The position numbers and the translations under genes are program-made. The notes beneath the pieces were generated by a model. That model made no database searches and was not told where the DNA came from. It was given only the letters and a program-made list of their open reading frames with translations. From Streptomyces capitiformicae (GTDB taxonomy: Bacteria > Actinomycetota > Actinomycetes > Streptomycetales > Streptomycetaceae), in contig NZ_CP022161.1 in the NCBI RefSeq assembly GCF_002214185.1, positions 5,277,486 to 5,341,485 on the forward strand: 64,000 bases of DNA, written 5' to 3'. This document shows positions 1 through 7,666 of the stretch, in pieces (the first letter of the stretch is position 1; each line of letters begins with the position of its first letter).

Positions 1-219
1 CTCCCACTCGGCGACCACGACGAACGCCAGGAAGATCCCGTAGATGGCGCCGTACATCCCGAGGAGTACGCCGACCATGTCGTTCTGTCCGCCGTTCATG
101 AGGCGCGGGAGTCTGCGGCGGACGACCAGGCTGCCCAGGGCGGCGAACGCGATGACACTTCCGGCCATGATCATGGTCAGGGCGAGCGAGCCGAAGCTGT
201 TGAGCAGCCAGAGTTCCAT
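1..219 (-). CDS. DUF4239 (bestrophin-like) membrane protein, N-terminal part
   Basis: The first 73 codons of a gene that runs off the left edge. The fragment starts MELWLLNSFGSLALTMIMAG and has two hydrophobic segments (about residues 5-33 and 50-70) around a basic stretch (VVRRRLPRLM). The pattern NDMVGVLLGMYGAIYGIFLA resembles the start of DUF4239 membrane proteins common in Streptomyces. It is divergent in position from nothing nearby and is separated from the ADH gene by a terminator-like hairpin. Function is unknown; the family call rests only on the N-terminus. Confidence 0.6.
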   Translation of the reverse strand, partial: MELWLLNSFGSLALTMIMAGSVIAFAALGSLVVRRRLPRLMNGGQNDMVGVLLGMYGAIYGIFLAFVVVAEWE

Positions 220-287
220 GGCGGTCAGTCTTGGCGAGCGGCCGGGAGCGGGTGGGGCGTCGAGTTGTCGATCAGCCGAACGGGTGA

Positions 288-309
288 GGCGCCCCGTCCG
301 AGGGGCGCC
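288..309 (-). terminator. Hairpin after the sugar transporter/ADH operon
   Basis: Perfect 8-bp inverted repeat GGCGCCCC / GGGGCGCC with a 6-nt loop, beginning 15 nt past the stop codon of the alcohol dehydrogenase. There is no T-tract, which is usual for Streptomyces terminators. Confidence 0.6.
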
Positions 310-324
310 ATTTCACTCGCGTTT

Positions 325-1314
325 CTACGGCACCACCACGATCTTCCTCCCCACCCCCGACGCGAACTGCTCCAACGCCTCCGGGTACCGCTCCAGGGGC
401 AACCGGTCGCTGATGAAGACCTCCGGGTCGAGGACTCCGTTGGCGAACAGTTCCGCCGCCCGCTCGAAGCTGTGGAGCACCGCCATGGAGCCGGTGATGG
501 TGATCTCCTGGTTGTAGATGCGGTACGGGTCGATCGTGACCCGGGTCGAGTATTCCGCCACCCCGAACTGGAGGAACGTGCCCGCCTTGGCCACCCGGTC
601 CAGGCCGTCCTGGATCGCCGCCGCGTTGCCGGTGGCGTCCACGACCACGTCCCAGCCCTGGGGGCGGTCCAGCTCGTCGGGGGTCGCCGCGGACGCCGAG
701 ACGCCGAGCCTGCCGGCCGTCTCCAGGCGGGACGGGTTCACGTCCACGACGTCCACGCTCGCCGCGCCCGTCCGCTTCGCGAGTTCCAGCATCATCAGGC
801 CCATCGTCCCCGAGCCGTAGATCAGGACGTGGGCGCCCAGGCGGGAACGGAGGACGTCGTAGCCGCGGACCGCGCACGACAGGGGCTCCACCAGCGCCGC
901 GTCCTGGGTGCGGACGTGGTCGGGGAGCCGTACGCAGTTCGCCACCGGCGCCACCGCGTACCGGGCCGCGCCGCCCGCCGTCGTCACGCCGATCGCGGCC
1001 CAGCGCTCGCAGAGGTTGTTGTGGCCCGTACGGCAGTACCGGCACTCGTAGCAGTACAGGGACGGGTCGACGGCCACACGGTCGCCGACCGACAGTTCGG
1101 TGACCCGGGTGCCGACCCCGACCACCTCGCCCGCGAACTCGTGGCCGGGCACGATCGGCAACTTCGGCGCGAACTCGCCCTGGAGGATGTGCAGATCCGT
1201 CCCGCACAGGCCGCACGCGGCGACCTCCACCACGACGTCGCGGGGGCTCGGCGTCGGATCCGGGACCTCCGTGACGACGGCCTTGCCCACGGACTCGATG
1301 ACGGCGGCCTTCAT
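325..1314 (-). CDS. Zinc-dependent medium-chain alcohol/polyol dehydrogenase
   Basis: 329-residue MDR-superfamily dehydrogenase that should oxidise a sugar alcohol or sugar derivative with NAD(P). Catalytic zinc ligands are visible as C37 (CGLCGTD) and H58/E59 (PGHEFAGEVVGVG). The structural zinc lobe has four cysteines at 88, 91, 94 and 102 (CYECRYCRTGHNNLC). The Rossmann motif GSGTMG is at 167-172. Its ATG overlaps the stop of the upstream permease (ATGA), so the two are translationally coupled and the substrate is probably what the transporter imports. Sorbitol, L-idonate or threonine dehydrogenase-like relatives share this architecture; the substrate cannot be fixed from sequence. Confidence 0.88.
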   Translation of the reverse strand: MKAAVIESVGKAVVTEVPDPTPSPRDVVVEVAACGLCGTDLHILQGEFAPKLPIVPGHEFAGEVVGVGTRVTELSVGDRVAVDPSLYCYECRYCRTGHNNLCERWAAIGVTTAGGAARYAVAPVANCVRLPDHVRTQDAALVEPLSCAVRGYDVLRSRLGAHVLIYGSGTMGLMMLELAKRTGAASVDVVDVNPSRLETAGRLGVSASAATPDELDRPQGWDVVVDATGNAAAIQDGLDRVAKAGTFLQFGVAEYSTRVTIDPYRIYNQEITITGSMAVLHSFERAAELFANGVLDPEVFISDRLPLERYPEALEQFASGVGRKIVVVP

Positions 1315-2135
1315 TTCACGGCTCCCAAGGACAGGCCCTGGACCAACTTGTCCTGGGCGGCGAACCCCGCGGCGAGCACCGGCAGGGAGATGACGAGGGA
1401 CGCGGCGCACACCTTCGCCAGGAACAGGCCCTGGCTGGTGATGAAGCCGGTCAGGAAGACGGGGGCTGTTTCGGCTACCACGCCCGTCAGTACCCTCGCG
1501 AAGAGAAGTTCGTTCCAGCTGAAGATGAAGCAGATGAGGGCGGTCGCGGCGATGCCGGGGGCCGCTATCGGGGCCACCACGCGGGCCAGGACCGTCGGCA
1601 GTCGGGCCCCGTCCAACTGCGCCGCCTCGATCACCGCCACCGGGACCTCCGCCAGGAAGGACTGCATCATCCAGACGGCGATCGGGAGGTTCATGGAGGT
1701 GTAGAGGAGGACGAGGAGCCAGATGTTGTCGAGCAGACCTGTGTTCTTGGCGAAGAGATAGATGGGGAGGAGGCCTGCCACCACCGGCAGCATCTTCGTG
1801 GAGAGGAAGAAGAACAGGACGTCCGTCCACTTCCGCACCGGCCGGATCGACAGGGCGTACGCCGCCGGGAGGGCGAGGAGGAGGACGAGCAGGGTCGAGG
1901 CCAGGGATGCCACTGTTGAGTTGATGAGGGCCGGCCAGGGGCTGGCGCCGCCGTCCACGCCGAAGAACTCGCGATAGCCGTCCAGCGTCAACGCGGCCGT
2001 GAAGGACGGCGGGTTGGTCGCCGCGTCCGACTCCGAGTGGAAGGACGTCAGGGCCATCCAGGCGATGGGCAGGAAGAAGACGACTCCGGCGAACCAGGCC
2101 AGCAGACCGAGACCATTGCGTCGTACGGCGTTCAT
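1311..2135 (-). CDS. Carbohydrate ABC transporter permease (MalG type)
   Basis: 274-residue inner-membrane permease with about six hydrophobic segments. The EAA-loop region reads AAQLDGARLPTVLARVVAPIA (approx. residues 185-205), which contacts the ATPase. It overlaps both neighbours by 4 nt (ATGA), so it sits in a tight operon after the MalF-type permease. No ATP-binding subunit is encoded nearby; Streptomyces sugar importers commonly share MsiK encoded elsewhere. Confidence 0.9.
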   Translation of the reverse strand: MNAVRRNGLGLLAWFAGVVFFLPIAWMALTSFHSESDAATNPPSFTAALTLDGYREFFGVDGGASPWPALINSTVASLASTLLVLLLALPAAYALSIRPVRKWTDVLFFFLSTKMLPVVAGLLPIYLFAKNTGLLDNIWLLVLLYTSMNLPIAVWMMQSFLAEVPVAVIEAAQLDGARLPTVLARVVAPIAAPGIAATALICFIFSWNELLFARVLTGVVAETAPVFLTGFITSQGLFLAKVCAASLVISLPVLAAGFAAQDKLVQGLSLGAVK

Positions 2136-3070
2136 GACCGCCCCACCTCCTCGCGGAACAGCGACGACACCACGCGGAGCGCGAACGTCGCGATGATGAT
2201 CGAACCGATGACGACCAGGACGCCGGCCGCCGAAGCGAGACCGTTCTCGTGGGCCTGGTAGAAGGTCTGGTAGACGGTGTAGGGGAGGTTCGCCGTGCCC
2301 AGGCCGCCGGATGTGATCGTGAAGACGGCGTCGAAGTTCTGGACGATGTAGATCGAGCCGAGCAGCGCGCCCAGTTCGAGGTACCGGCGCAGGTGCGGGA
2401 GCGTCAGGTGGCGGAAGATCTGCCAGTCGCTCGCGCCGTCCACCCTCGCCGCCTCGATCTGCTGGTGGTCGCGGGACTGCAGGCCCGCCAGCAGGATCAG
2501 CATCATGAACGGCGTCCACTGCCAGACCAGGGAGGCCTCGACCGCTAGCAGCGGGGTCTTCGATATCCAGTCCGGCTGCGGGCCGCCCACGTAGTGCAAC
2601 AGGCCGTTGAACAGGCCGTATTCGGGGTTGTAGAGCACATGTTTCCAGAGCAGGGCCGCCGCCACCGGGACCACCAGGAAGGGGGCGATCAGGAGGGTGC
2701 GGACGATGCCCCGGCCGCGGAATCTCCGGTCCAGGAGGAGGGCCAGGACCAGGCCGAGGACCAGGCTGGCCAGGACCACGGCCACCGTCAGCAGGATCGT
2801 CGTCCACACCGAACGGCGCAGGTCGGGGTCGGTGAGGACCTCGCCGTAGTTGGCGAAGCCGGCGAAGCCTCGGGCGTCGGGGTAGAGGGAGTTCCAGTCG
2901 AAGAAGGAGATCACCAGCGTGGCCACGAACGGGAGCTGGGTCGCGGCGATCATGAAGATCAGGGCGGGGAGGAGCGGGGCACGGGTGGCCCAGGCGCGCA
3001 GCCGGGCGTTCGGTTTGTCGCCCGTGCGTACGGGGGTGGCTGTGATCGGTGCTGTCGTCGTCGCGGTCAT
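2132..3070 (-). CDS. Carbohydrate ABC transporter permease (MalF type)
   Basis: 312-residue permease with a cytoplasmic N-terminus (about 30 residues) and six predicted membrane segments. The EAA loop reads IEAARVDGASDWQIFRHLTL. Its start overlaps the stop of the binding-protein gene by 4 nt, and its end overlaps the MalG start. The binding protein, MalF and MalG order is the standard CUT1 importer layout. Confidence 0.9.
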   Translation of the reverse strand: MTATTTAPITATPVRTGDKPNARLRAWATRAPLLPALIFMIAATQLPFVATLVISFFDWNSLYPDARGFAGFANYGEVLTDPDLRRSVWTTILLTVAVVLASLVLGLVLALLLDRRFRGRGIVRTLLIAPFLVVPVAAALLWKHVLYNPEYGLFNGLLHYVGGPQPDWISKTPLLAVEASLVWQWTPFMMLILLAGLQSRDHQQIEAARVDGASDWQIFRHLTLPHLRRYLELGALLGSIYIVQNFDAVFTITSGGLGTANLPYTVYQTFYQAHENGLASAAGVLVVIGSIIIATFALRVVSSLFREEVGRS

Positions 3071-4437
3071 CGGCCCTCGTACTCCTCGGAGATCTGCTCG
3101 GCGAGCGCCTGCGATTTCTTCAGGGCCGACTCGACGGACTGGCGTCCGGCGATGGCCGCGCTGATCTCCAGGGAGACCTTGGTGCCGAGATCGGTGAACT
3201 CGGGGATGCCGACGAACTGGATGCCGGGCGCGGGGCGCGGTTGCGTCCCCGGGTCGGTGGGCCGGGCGCCCTCGATGGCCTCACGGGTCATCTCCTGGAA
3301 GGCGGCGGCCTCCTTGACGTACGCGGGGTTCGAGTACGTCGACTCGCGCTTGCCGGCGGGGACGTTGGACCAGCCGATCTCGTCGCCGACGAGCTGCTCG
3401 TACTGCTTGCCGGAGGCCCAGGAGACGAACTTCCAGGCCTTGTCCGGGTTCCGGGAGGCCTTCTGGATGCCCCAGGCCCAGGTGTAGAGCCAGCCGGAGG
3501 AGTCCGTCTCCTCCACGGGTGCGGGCGCGTAGCCGATCTTTCCCTTCACGGGGGAGGCGGTCGCCTCCAGGGAACCGGCGGCGGAGGTGGCGTCGTACCA
3601 CATGGCGACCTTGCCCTGCGTCATGTTGTTCAGGCACTCGGCGAAACCGGCCTGGGCGGCGCCGGATTCGCCGTGCTCGCGTACGAGGTCGACGTAGAAC
3701 TTGGTGGCCTTCTCGAACTCGGGGGAGTCCAGACGGGCCTTCCAGTCCTTGTCGAACCAGGTGCCGCCGTAGGTGTTGACGACCGTGGTGAGCGGGGCCA
3801 TCACTTCGCCCCAACCGGGCAGGCCGCGCAGACAGATGCCCTTCATACCGTCCTGGGCGCCGTCCGTCTTCGCGGCGAGATCGGCGACCTGCTGCCAGGT
3901 GGGATGCGAGGGCATCGTCAGGCCCTCCTGCTCGAACACGTCCTTGCGGTACATCAGGAAGGACGACTCGCCATAGAAGGGCTGTCCGTAGAGCTTGCCG
4001 TCGTCGCCGGTCAAGGACTGGCGCATCGGCTCGAGGATGTCCTGCTGGTCGAAGCCGGCATCCTCGGCGACATAGGAGTCCATCTCCTCCAGCCAGCCGT
4101 TGCGAGCGTAGATCGGTATCTCGTAGTTGCTGAGGGTTGCCACGTCGTACTGGCCGGCCTGGTTGGCGAAGTCCTGGCTGATCTTGTCGCGGACGTCGTT
4201 CTCGGGCAGGACGGTGAAGTTGACCTTGATGCCGGTCTCTTCGGTGAAGTGCGCGGCGGTGAGCTTCTGCAGCTCCTGCATCTGCGGGTTGTTGACCATC
4301 AGCACATTGATGGAGTCGCCGCCGGAACCGGCCCCGCCCGCCCCGACCCAACAGCCGGAGAGCAGCGGGGCGAGCAGCGTCCCAGCGGCGACCATGGCGA
4401 GCGTCGCTCGCGGCCTCCGTCGGCTCGGGGTGCGCAT
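3067..4437 (-). CDS. Sugar ABC transporter substrate-binding lipoprotein
   Basis: 456-residue extracellular solute-binding protein (SBP family 1). The start is placed at the ATG preceded 6 nt upstream by AGGAG; an upstream in-frame ATG has no such site. The N-terminus has basic residues, a hydrophobic stretch and a lipobox LLSGC (Cys about residue 29), so it is a membrane-anchored lipoprotein. It captures the sugar for the two permeases that follow with ATGA overlaps. The ligand is unknown; the regional context suggests a plant-derived sugar, polyol or uronate oligomer. Confidence 0.9.
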   Translation of the reverse strand: MRTPSRRRPRATLAMVAAGTLLAPLLSGCWVGAGGAGSGGDSINVLMVNNPQMQELQKLTAAHFTEETGIKVNFTVLPENDVRDKISQDFANQAGQYDVATLSNYEIPIYARNGWLEEMDSYVAEDAGFDQQDILEPMRQSLTGDDGKLYGQPFYGESSFLMYRKDVFEQEGLTMPSHPTWQQVADLAAKTDGAQDGMKGICLRGLPGWGEVMAPLTTVVNTYGGTWFDKDWKARLDSPEFEKATKFYVDLVREHGESGAAQAGFAECLNNMTQGKVAMWYDATSAAGSLEATASPVKGKIGYAPAPVEETDSSGWLYTWAWGIQKASRNPDKAWKFVSWASGKQYEQLVGDEIGWSNVPAGKRESTYSNPAYVKEAAAFQEMTREAIEGARPTDPGTQPRPAPGIQFVGIPEFTDLGTKVSLEISAAIAGRQSVESALKKSQALAEQISEEYEGR

Positions 4438-4515
4438 GAATCGCTCCTGGACATAGATGGATGAAAAGGGCACTGCGTGTGCGCGACCACCCCCGTTCTC
4501 GCGTGGGGCGGCTGT

Positions 4516-5286
4516 TCAGACTCGGATGACCTGGGGCCCCAGCAGCGAATACCGGTGAGCCTCCGACGTGGGCAGGAGGGTGCTGGTGACGATCGCCTCC
4601 AGGTCGCCGATCCCGGCGAAGCGGCAGAAGCTGACCGCGCCGAACTTGGTGTGGACGCCCGCGAAGACGGTGCGCCGGGAGGCTCGGATCGCCTGCGCCT
4701 TGACCTCGCTGACCGCCGGGTCGGGGGTGGTCAGGCCGTGGTCGCGGGTGATGCCGTTGGCGCCGATGTACGCCAGGTCGATGACGAAGCCGGCGAGCAT
4801 CTTCGTCGTCCAGTGGTCGACGGTGGCGAGGGTGCCGGGCCGCACCCGGCCGCCCAGCAGCAGCACGGTGGTGTTGCCGGCCTCCGCGAGAGCGCCCGCG
4901 GTGGCGAGGGAGGCGGTGACCACGGTCAGCGGCCGGTCCCGGGGGAGTGCCTCTGCGATGAGCTGCGGGGTGAAGCCCTCGTCGACGAAGACCGTCTCGG
5001 CGTCCCCGAGCAGCTCGGCCGCCGCGGCGGCGATCCTGCGCTTCTCGGGCACATGGCTGGTCGCGCGGAACGCGAGCGTCGTCTCGAACCCGGCGCTTTC
5101 CACGGGATAGGCGCCACCGTGCGTCCGGCGGACCAGCCCGTGGTCCTCCAGGGCACGCAGATCACGCCGTACGGTCTCCTTCGCCACGCCGAGTGCGGCG
5201 GCGAGCTCGGCGACGTCGACGGCACCCGTGCGGCGGGCGGCCCGGACGATCTCGCGTTGCCTTTCTTCCGCGCTCATGGCCGACAC
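4516..5286 (-). CDS. DeoR/GlpR-family transcriptional regulator
   Basis: 256 residues. The N-terminal DeoR helix-turn-helix has the typical line AALGVAKETVRRDLRALE followed by the GLVRRTHGG wing (about residues 25-60). The C-terminal DeoRC sugar-phosphate sensor domain contains VFVDEGFTPQLIAEAL and TTKMLAGFVIDLAYIGANGI. A GTG start is used because GGAG lies 5 nt upstream; an ATG three codons later is an alternative. It lies 78 bp upstream of the binding-protein gene on the same strand and probably represses the transporter/ADH operon, with a phosphorylated sugar as inducer. Confidence 0.88.
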   Translation of the reverse strand: MSAMSAEERQREIVRAARRTGAVDVAELAAALGVAKETVRRDLRALEDHGLVRRTHGGAYPVESAGFETTLAFRATSHVPEKRRIAAAAAELLGDAETVFVDEGFTPQLIAEALPRDRPLTVVTASLATAGALAEAGNTTVLLLGGRVRPGTLATVDHWTTKMLAGFVIDLAYIGANGITRDHGLTTPDPAVSEVKAQAIRASRRTVFAGVHTKFGAVSFCRFAGIGDLEAIVTSTLLPTSEAHRYSLLGPQVIRV

Positions 5287-5593
5287 CTGCTCTCCCTCGC
5301 CGTAGTGCTGCCCGTTCGGGCCCGGTGCGGGCCTTGGGGAAGTTTCTACAGCGGGTGCGCGGGGCTGACCAGGCCTGTTGTGCGTCCGATGCTGCCCGAC
5401 CGTGCCCGTTCGGCGCGGCGGTCGCCCGTCGCGGACCTGGGGCGGAGGTGGGATCGGGCAACGGGCGTGCCCGAATGCGGGAGCGGGCGGGCCCGTTCGG
5501 TGCCCGCCCGCTCCTCTCGTACGACGTACGCCCTCGTTATTCGTACGCCGTACGGGCCCTGTGTGCCGTCGCCGTCAGTACGGCCTGTGCCGT
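5287..5593. promoter_or_regulatory. Intergenic region with repeated CCGTTCGG motifs
   Basis: 307 bp without a gene, between the DeoR start and the udh stop. The motif CCCGTTCGG occurs at least three times (near 5308, 5405 and 5492), two of them in the half proximal to the DeoR gene. These could be DeoR-family operator half-sites; this is inference. The udh terminator hairpin occupies the distal end. Confidence 0.35.
5481..5513 (-). terminator. Terminator hairpin downstream of udh
   Basis: Perfect 12-bp arms GAGCGGGCGGGC / GCCCGCCCGCTC around a 9-nt loop, about 80 nt past the udh stop codon on the minus strand. Confidence 0.65.
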
Positions 5594-6403
5594 TCAGTAC
5601 GGCCAGATCGGGGGCTCGCTCACGAAGTGGCCGCCGAGGTGGGCGTGCGCCACGTTCCCGGGCTCCAGCTCGCCCTGCTCGGCGATCAGCTTCTCGGCGT
5701 ACGGCTCGGAGTCGTCCTGCGGCTCGTAACCCAGCGTGCGGGCGGAGGTGAGGTCCCACCACAGGCGGGTATTGGCGGAGGAGCCGTAGACGACGGTGTG
5801 GCCGACGTTCTCGGCGGTCAGGGCGGCGTGGAAGAGGCGGGCGCCGTCGGCCGGACTCATCCAGAGCGAGAGCATGCGCACGCTGGTGGGCTCGGGGAAG
5901 CACGAGCCGATGCGGACCGAGACCGTCTCCAGGCCGTGCTTGTCCCAGTAGAACTGGGCGAGGTCCTCGCCGAAGGACTTGGACAGGCCGTAGAAGGTGT
6001 CCGGGCGGCGCGGGGTGTCGACGGGGATGAGGGGGTCGTCGCCCCAGGGCCGGGGGGTGAAGCCGACCGCGTGGTTGGAGGAGGCGAAGACGATCCTGGG
6101 TACGCCCTGCTCGCGGGCGGCCTCGTACAGGTTGTACGTCCCCTCGATGTTCGCCTTGAGGATCTTCTCGAAGGGGGCTTCCAGGGAGATGCCCGCGAGG
6201 TGGATGATCGCGTCGACGCCCCGTACGGCCTCGCGGAGGGCCTCCTTGTCGGCGAGGTCGGCGGTGATCGCGTCCGGTTCGCCTTCGATGGTGCGTACGT
6301 CGAGGAGGCGCAGCTCGTAGCCGTACGTCGGGAGGAGCTCCCGCATCAGGGTGCCGACGCCACCGGCGGCGCCGGTGAGCAGAACGGTGCGGGGAGCGGG
6401 CAT
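5594..6403 (-). CDS. udh: Uronate dehydrogenase (NAD-dependent SDR)
   Basis: 269-residue extended SDR. TGAAGGVG at 10-17 binds NAD. The catalytic set is Ser (SSN, 108-110), Tyr138 and Lys142 (YGLSK). The SSNHAVGF context and overall length match bacterial uronate dehydrogenase (EC 1.1.1.203), which oxidises D-galacturonate or D-glucuronate to the aldarate lactone. The start is the ATG preceded by AAGGAG at 8 nt, not the upstream in-frame ATGs. It is divergent from kdgD, which acts later in the same oxidative pathway. That pairing and the nearby pectinases support the call over a generic epimerase. Confidence 0.82.
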   Translation of the reverse strand: MPAPRTVLLTGAAGGVGTLMRELLPTYGYELRLLDVRTIEGEPDAITADLADKEALREAVRGVDAIIHLAGISLEAPFEKILKANIEGTYNLYEAAREQGVPRIVFASSNHAVGFTPRPWGDDPLIPVDTPRRPDTFYGLSKSFGEDLAQFYWDKHGLETVSVRIGSCFPEPTSVRMLSLWMSPADGARLFHAALTAENVGHTVVYGSSANTRLWWDLTSARTLGYEPQDDSEPYAEKLIAEQGELEPGNVAHAHLGGHFVSEPPIWPY

Positions 6404-6678
6404 CCTCGGGTCTCCTTGCATCGCCATCTATGCATCGCCATCTGTGCACATGAGCGTCCAGTATTCACATTCATGGACACGCTAGGGGTGTGGGTCTGGT
6501 GCGTCAAGTGTGGCGCGACGGCGGAAAATCGCTGGTGCGGCACGGGTTGGCGTGCTTGACCGCCCCTAAGGAGGCGCCTTAGCGTGACCTCGTTCAGAAA
6601 TGTAAACATTGATCAGCGACATGGACCCTTGATCAGAGACAGGGACCCTTGATCAGCGACATGGACTTGGGAGAGCCC
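6404..6678. promoter_or_regulatory. Divergent udh/kdgD control region
   Basis: 275 bp between two diverging genes. It holds a 14-bp direct duplication at 6417-6430 and 6431-6444 (TGCATCGCCATCT plus one base) in the udh leader. It also holds an interrupted palindrome GTCCA...TGGAC at 6456-6478 and a triplicated 20-bp unit at 6609-6668 just before kdgD. No promoter boxes could be assigned with certainty. Confidence 0.5.
6609..6668 (+). repeat. Three tandem 20-bp repeats in the kdgD leader
   Basis: Unit TTGATCAGCGACATGGACCC at 6609-6628, 6629-6648 and 6649-6668. The second copy has two changes and the third ends differently in its last bases. Each copy contains the palindrome TGATCA. The array ends 10 bp before the preferred GTG start of kdgD. 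It could be an operator array or a duplicated leader. Confidence 0.8.
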
Positions 6679-7626
6679 GTGACGTCAGCCCCGTCTGCCA
6701 CTCTCGCCGCTCGGCTCAGTGTTCCCAGCGGGCCGCTGTTCTTCCCCGTCACGGCGTACGGCCCGGACGGCGCCCTCGACCTCGACGCCTACCGGGCACA
6801 CATCCGCCGGGGTGTCGAGGCCGGTGCCGCCGCCGTCTTCGCCTGCTGCGGCACCGGCGAATTCCACGCGCTCACGCCCGAGGAGTTCCAGGAGTGCGTA
6901 CGGGCGGCCGTGGCCGAGACGGCCGGACGGGTCCCGGTCGTGGCCGGCGCCGGCTACGGGACCGCCCTCGCCGTCCGCTACGCGCGTCTCGCCGAGGAGG
7001 TCGGCGCCGACGGTCTGCTCGCCATGCCGCCCTACCTCGTCGTGGCCGCCCAGGAGGGCCTGCTGCGGCACTACCGTGACCTTGCCGCCGCGACCTCCCT
7101 CCCCGTGATCGTCTACCAGCGCGACAACGCCGTGTTCACCCCCGCCACGGTGGTGGAACTGGCCCGCACGGAGGGCATCGTCGGTCTCAAGGACGGCCTC
7201 GGCGACCTCGACCTGATGCAGCGGATCGTCAGTGCGGTACGCACCGAAGTCCCCGGCGGCTTCCTCTACTTCAACGGCCTGCCCACCGCCGAACTGACCC
7301 AGCCCGCGTACCACGCCCTCGGGATCACCCTCTACTCGTCGGCCGTCTTCTGCTTCGTACCGGAGATCGCCCTCGCGTTCCACCAGGCGCTGCGGTCGGA
7401 TGACGACGCGCTCGTACGACGGCTGCTCGACGGCTTCTACCGGCCCTTCGTCGAACTCCGCTCCCAGGGACGCGGCTACGCGGTGTCACTGGTGAAAGCC
7501 GGGGTACGGCTTCGGGGGCCGGCCGTGGGAGAGGTACGGCCGCCGCTGCACGAGCCGGCGGAGGAACACGTCAAGCAGTTGGGACAGTTGATCGAGCGCG
7601 GGTACGCGCTGCTCGAAGAAGGCTGA
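6679..7626 (+). CDS. kdgD: 5-dehydro-4-deoxyglucarate dehydratase
   Basis: 315-residue TIM-barrel enzyme of the DHDPS/NAL family. It converts 5-dehydro-4-deoxy-D-glucarate to 2-oxoglutarate semialdehyde with loss of water and CO2 (EC 4.2.1.41). Visible features are GTGEF (58-62), Tyr146 in IVYQRDNAVF and the Schiff-base Lys171 in VGLKDGLGD; the YxRDN signature is typical of KdgD. The GTG at 6679 is chosen because GGGAG lies 5-6 nt upstream; in-frame ATGs at 6649 and 6661 lie in the leader repeats. The product needs the semialdehyde dehydrogenase found at 34.8 kb. Confidence 0.85.
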   Translation: MTSAPSATLAARLSVPSGPLFFPVTAYGPDGALDLDAYRAHIRRGVEAGAAAVFACCGTGEFHALTPEEFQECVRAAVAETAGRVPVVAGAGYGTALAVRYARLAEEVGADGLLAMPPYLVVAAQEGLLRHYRDLAAATSLPVIVYQRDNAVFTPATVVELARTEGIVGLKDGLGDLDLMQRIVSAVRTEVPGGFLYFNGLPTAELTQPAYHALGITLYSSAVFCFVPEIALAFHQALRSDDDALVRRLLDGFYRPFVELRSQGRGYAVSLVKAGVRLRGPAVGEVRPPLHEPAEEHVKQLGQLIERGYALLEEG

Positions 7627-7666
7627 GAGCGCTGAGAGCGCTGAGAGTGCGGAGAGTGGAGGGCAA

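Noticed and set aside
3049..4464. Long open frame of about 470 codons opposite the sugar-binding protein gene
   Set aside because: Artefact of high GC at third codon positions; the translation has no motifs, while the minus strand gives a clear lipoprotein with start, ribosome site and operon overlaps.
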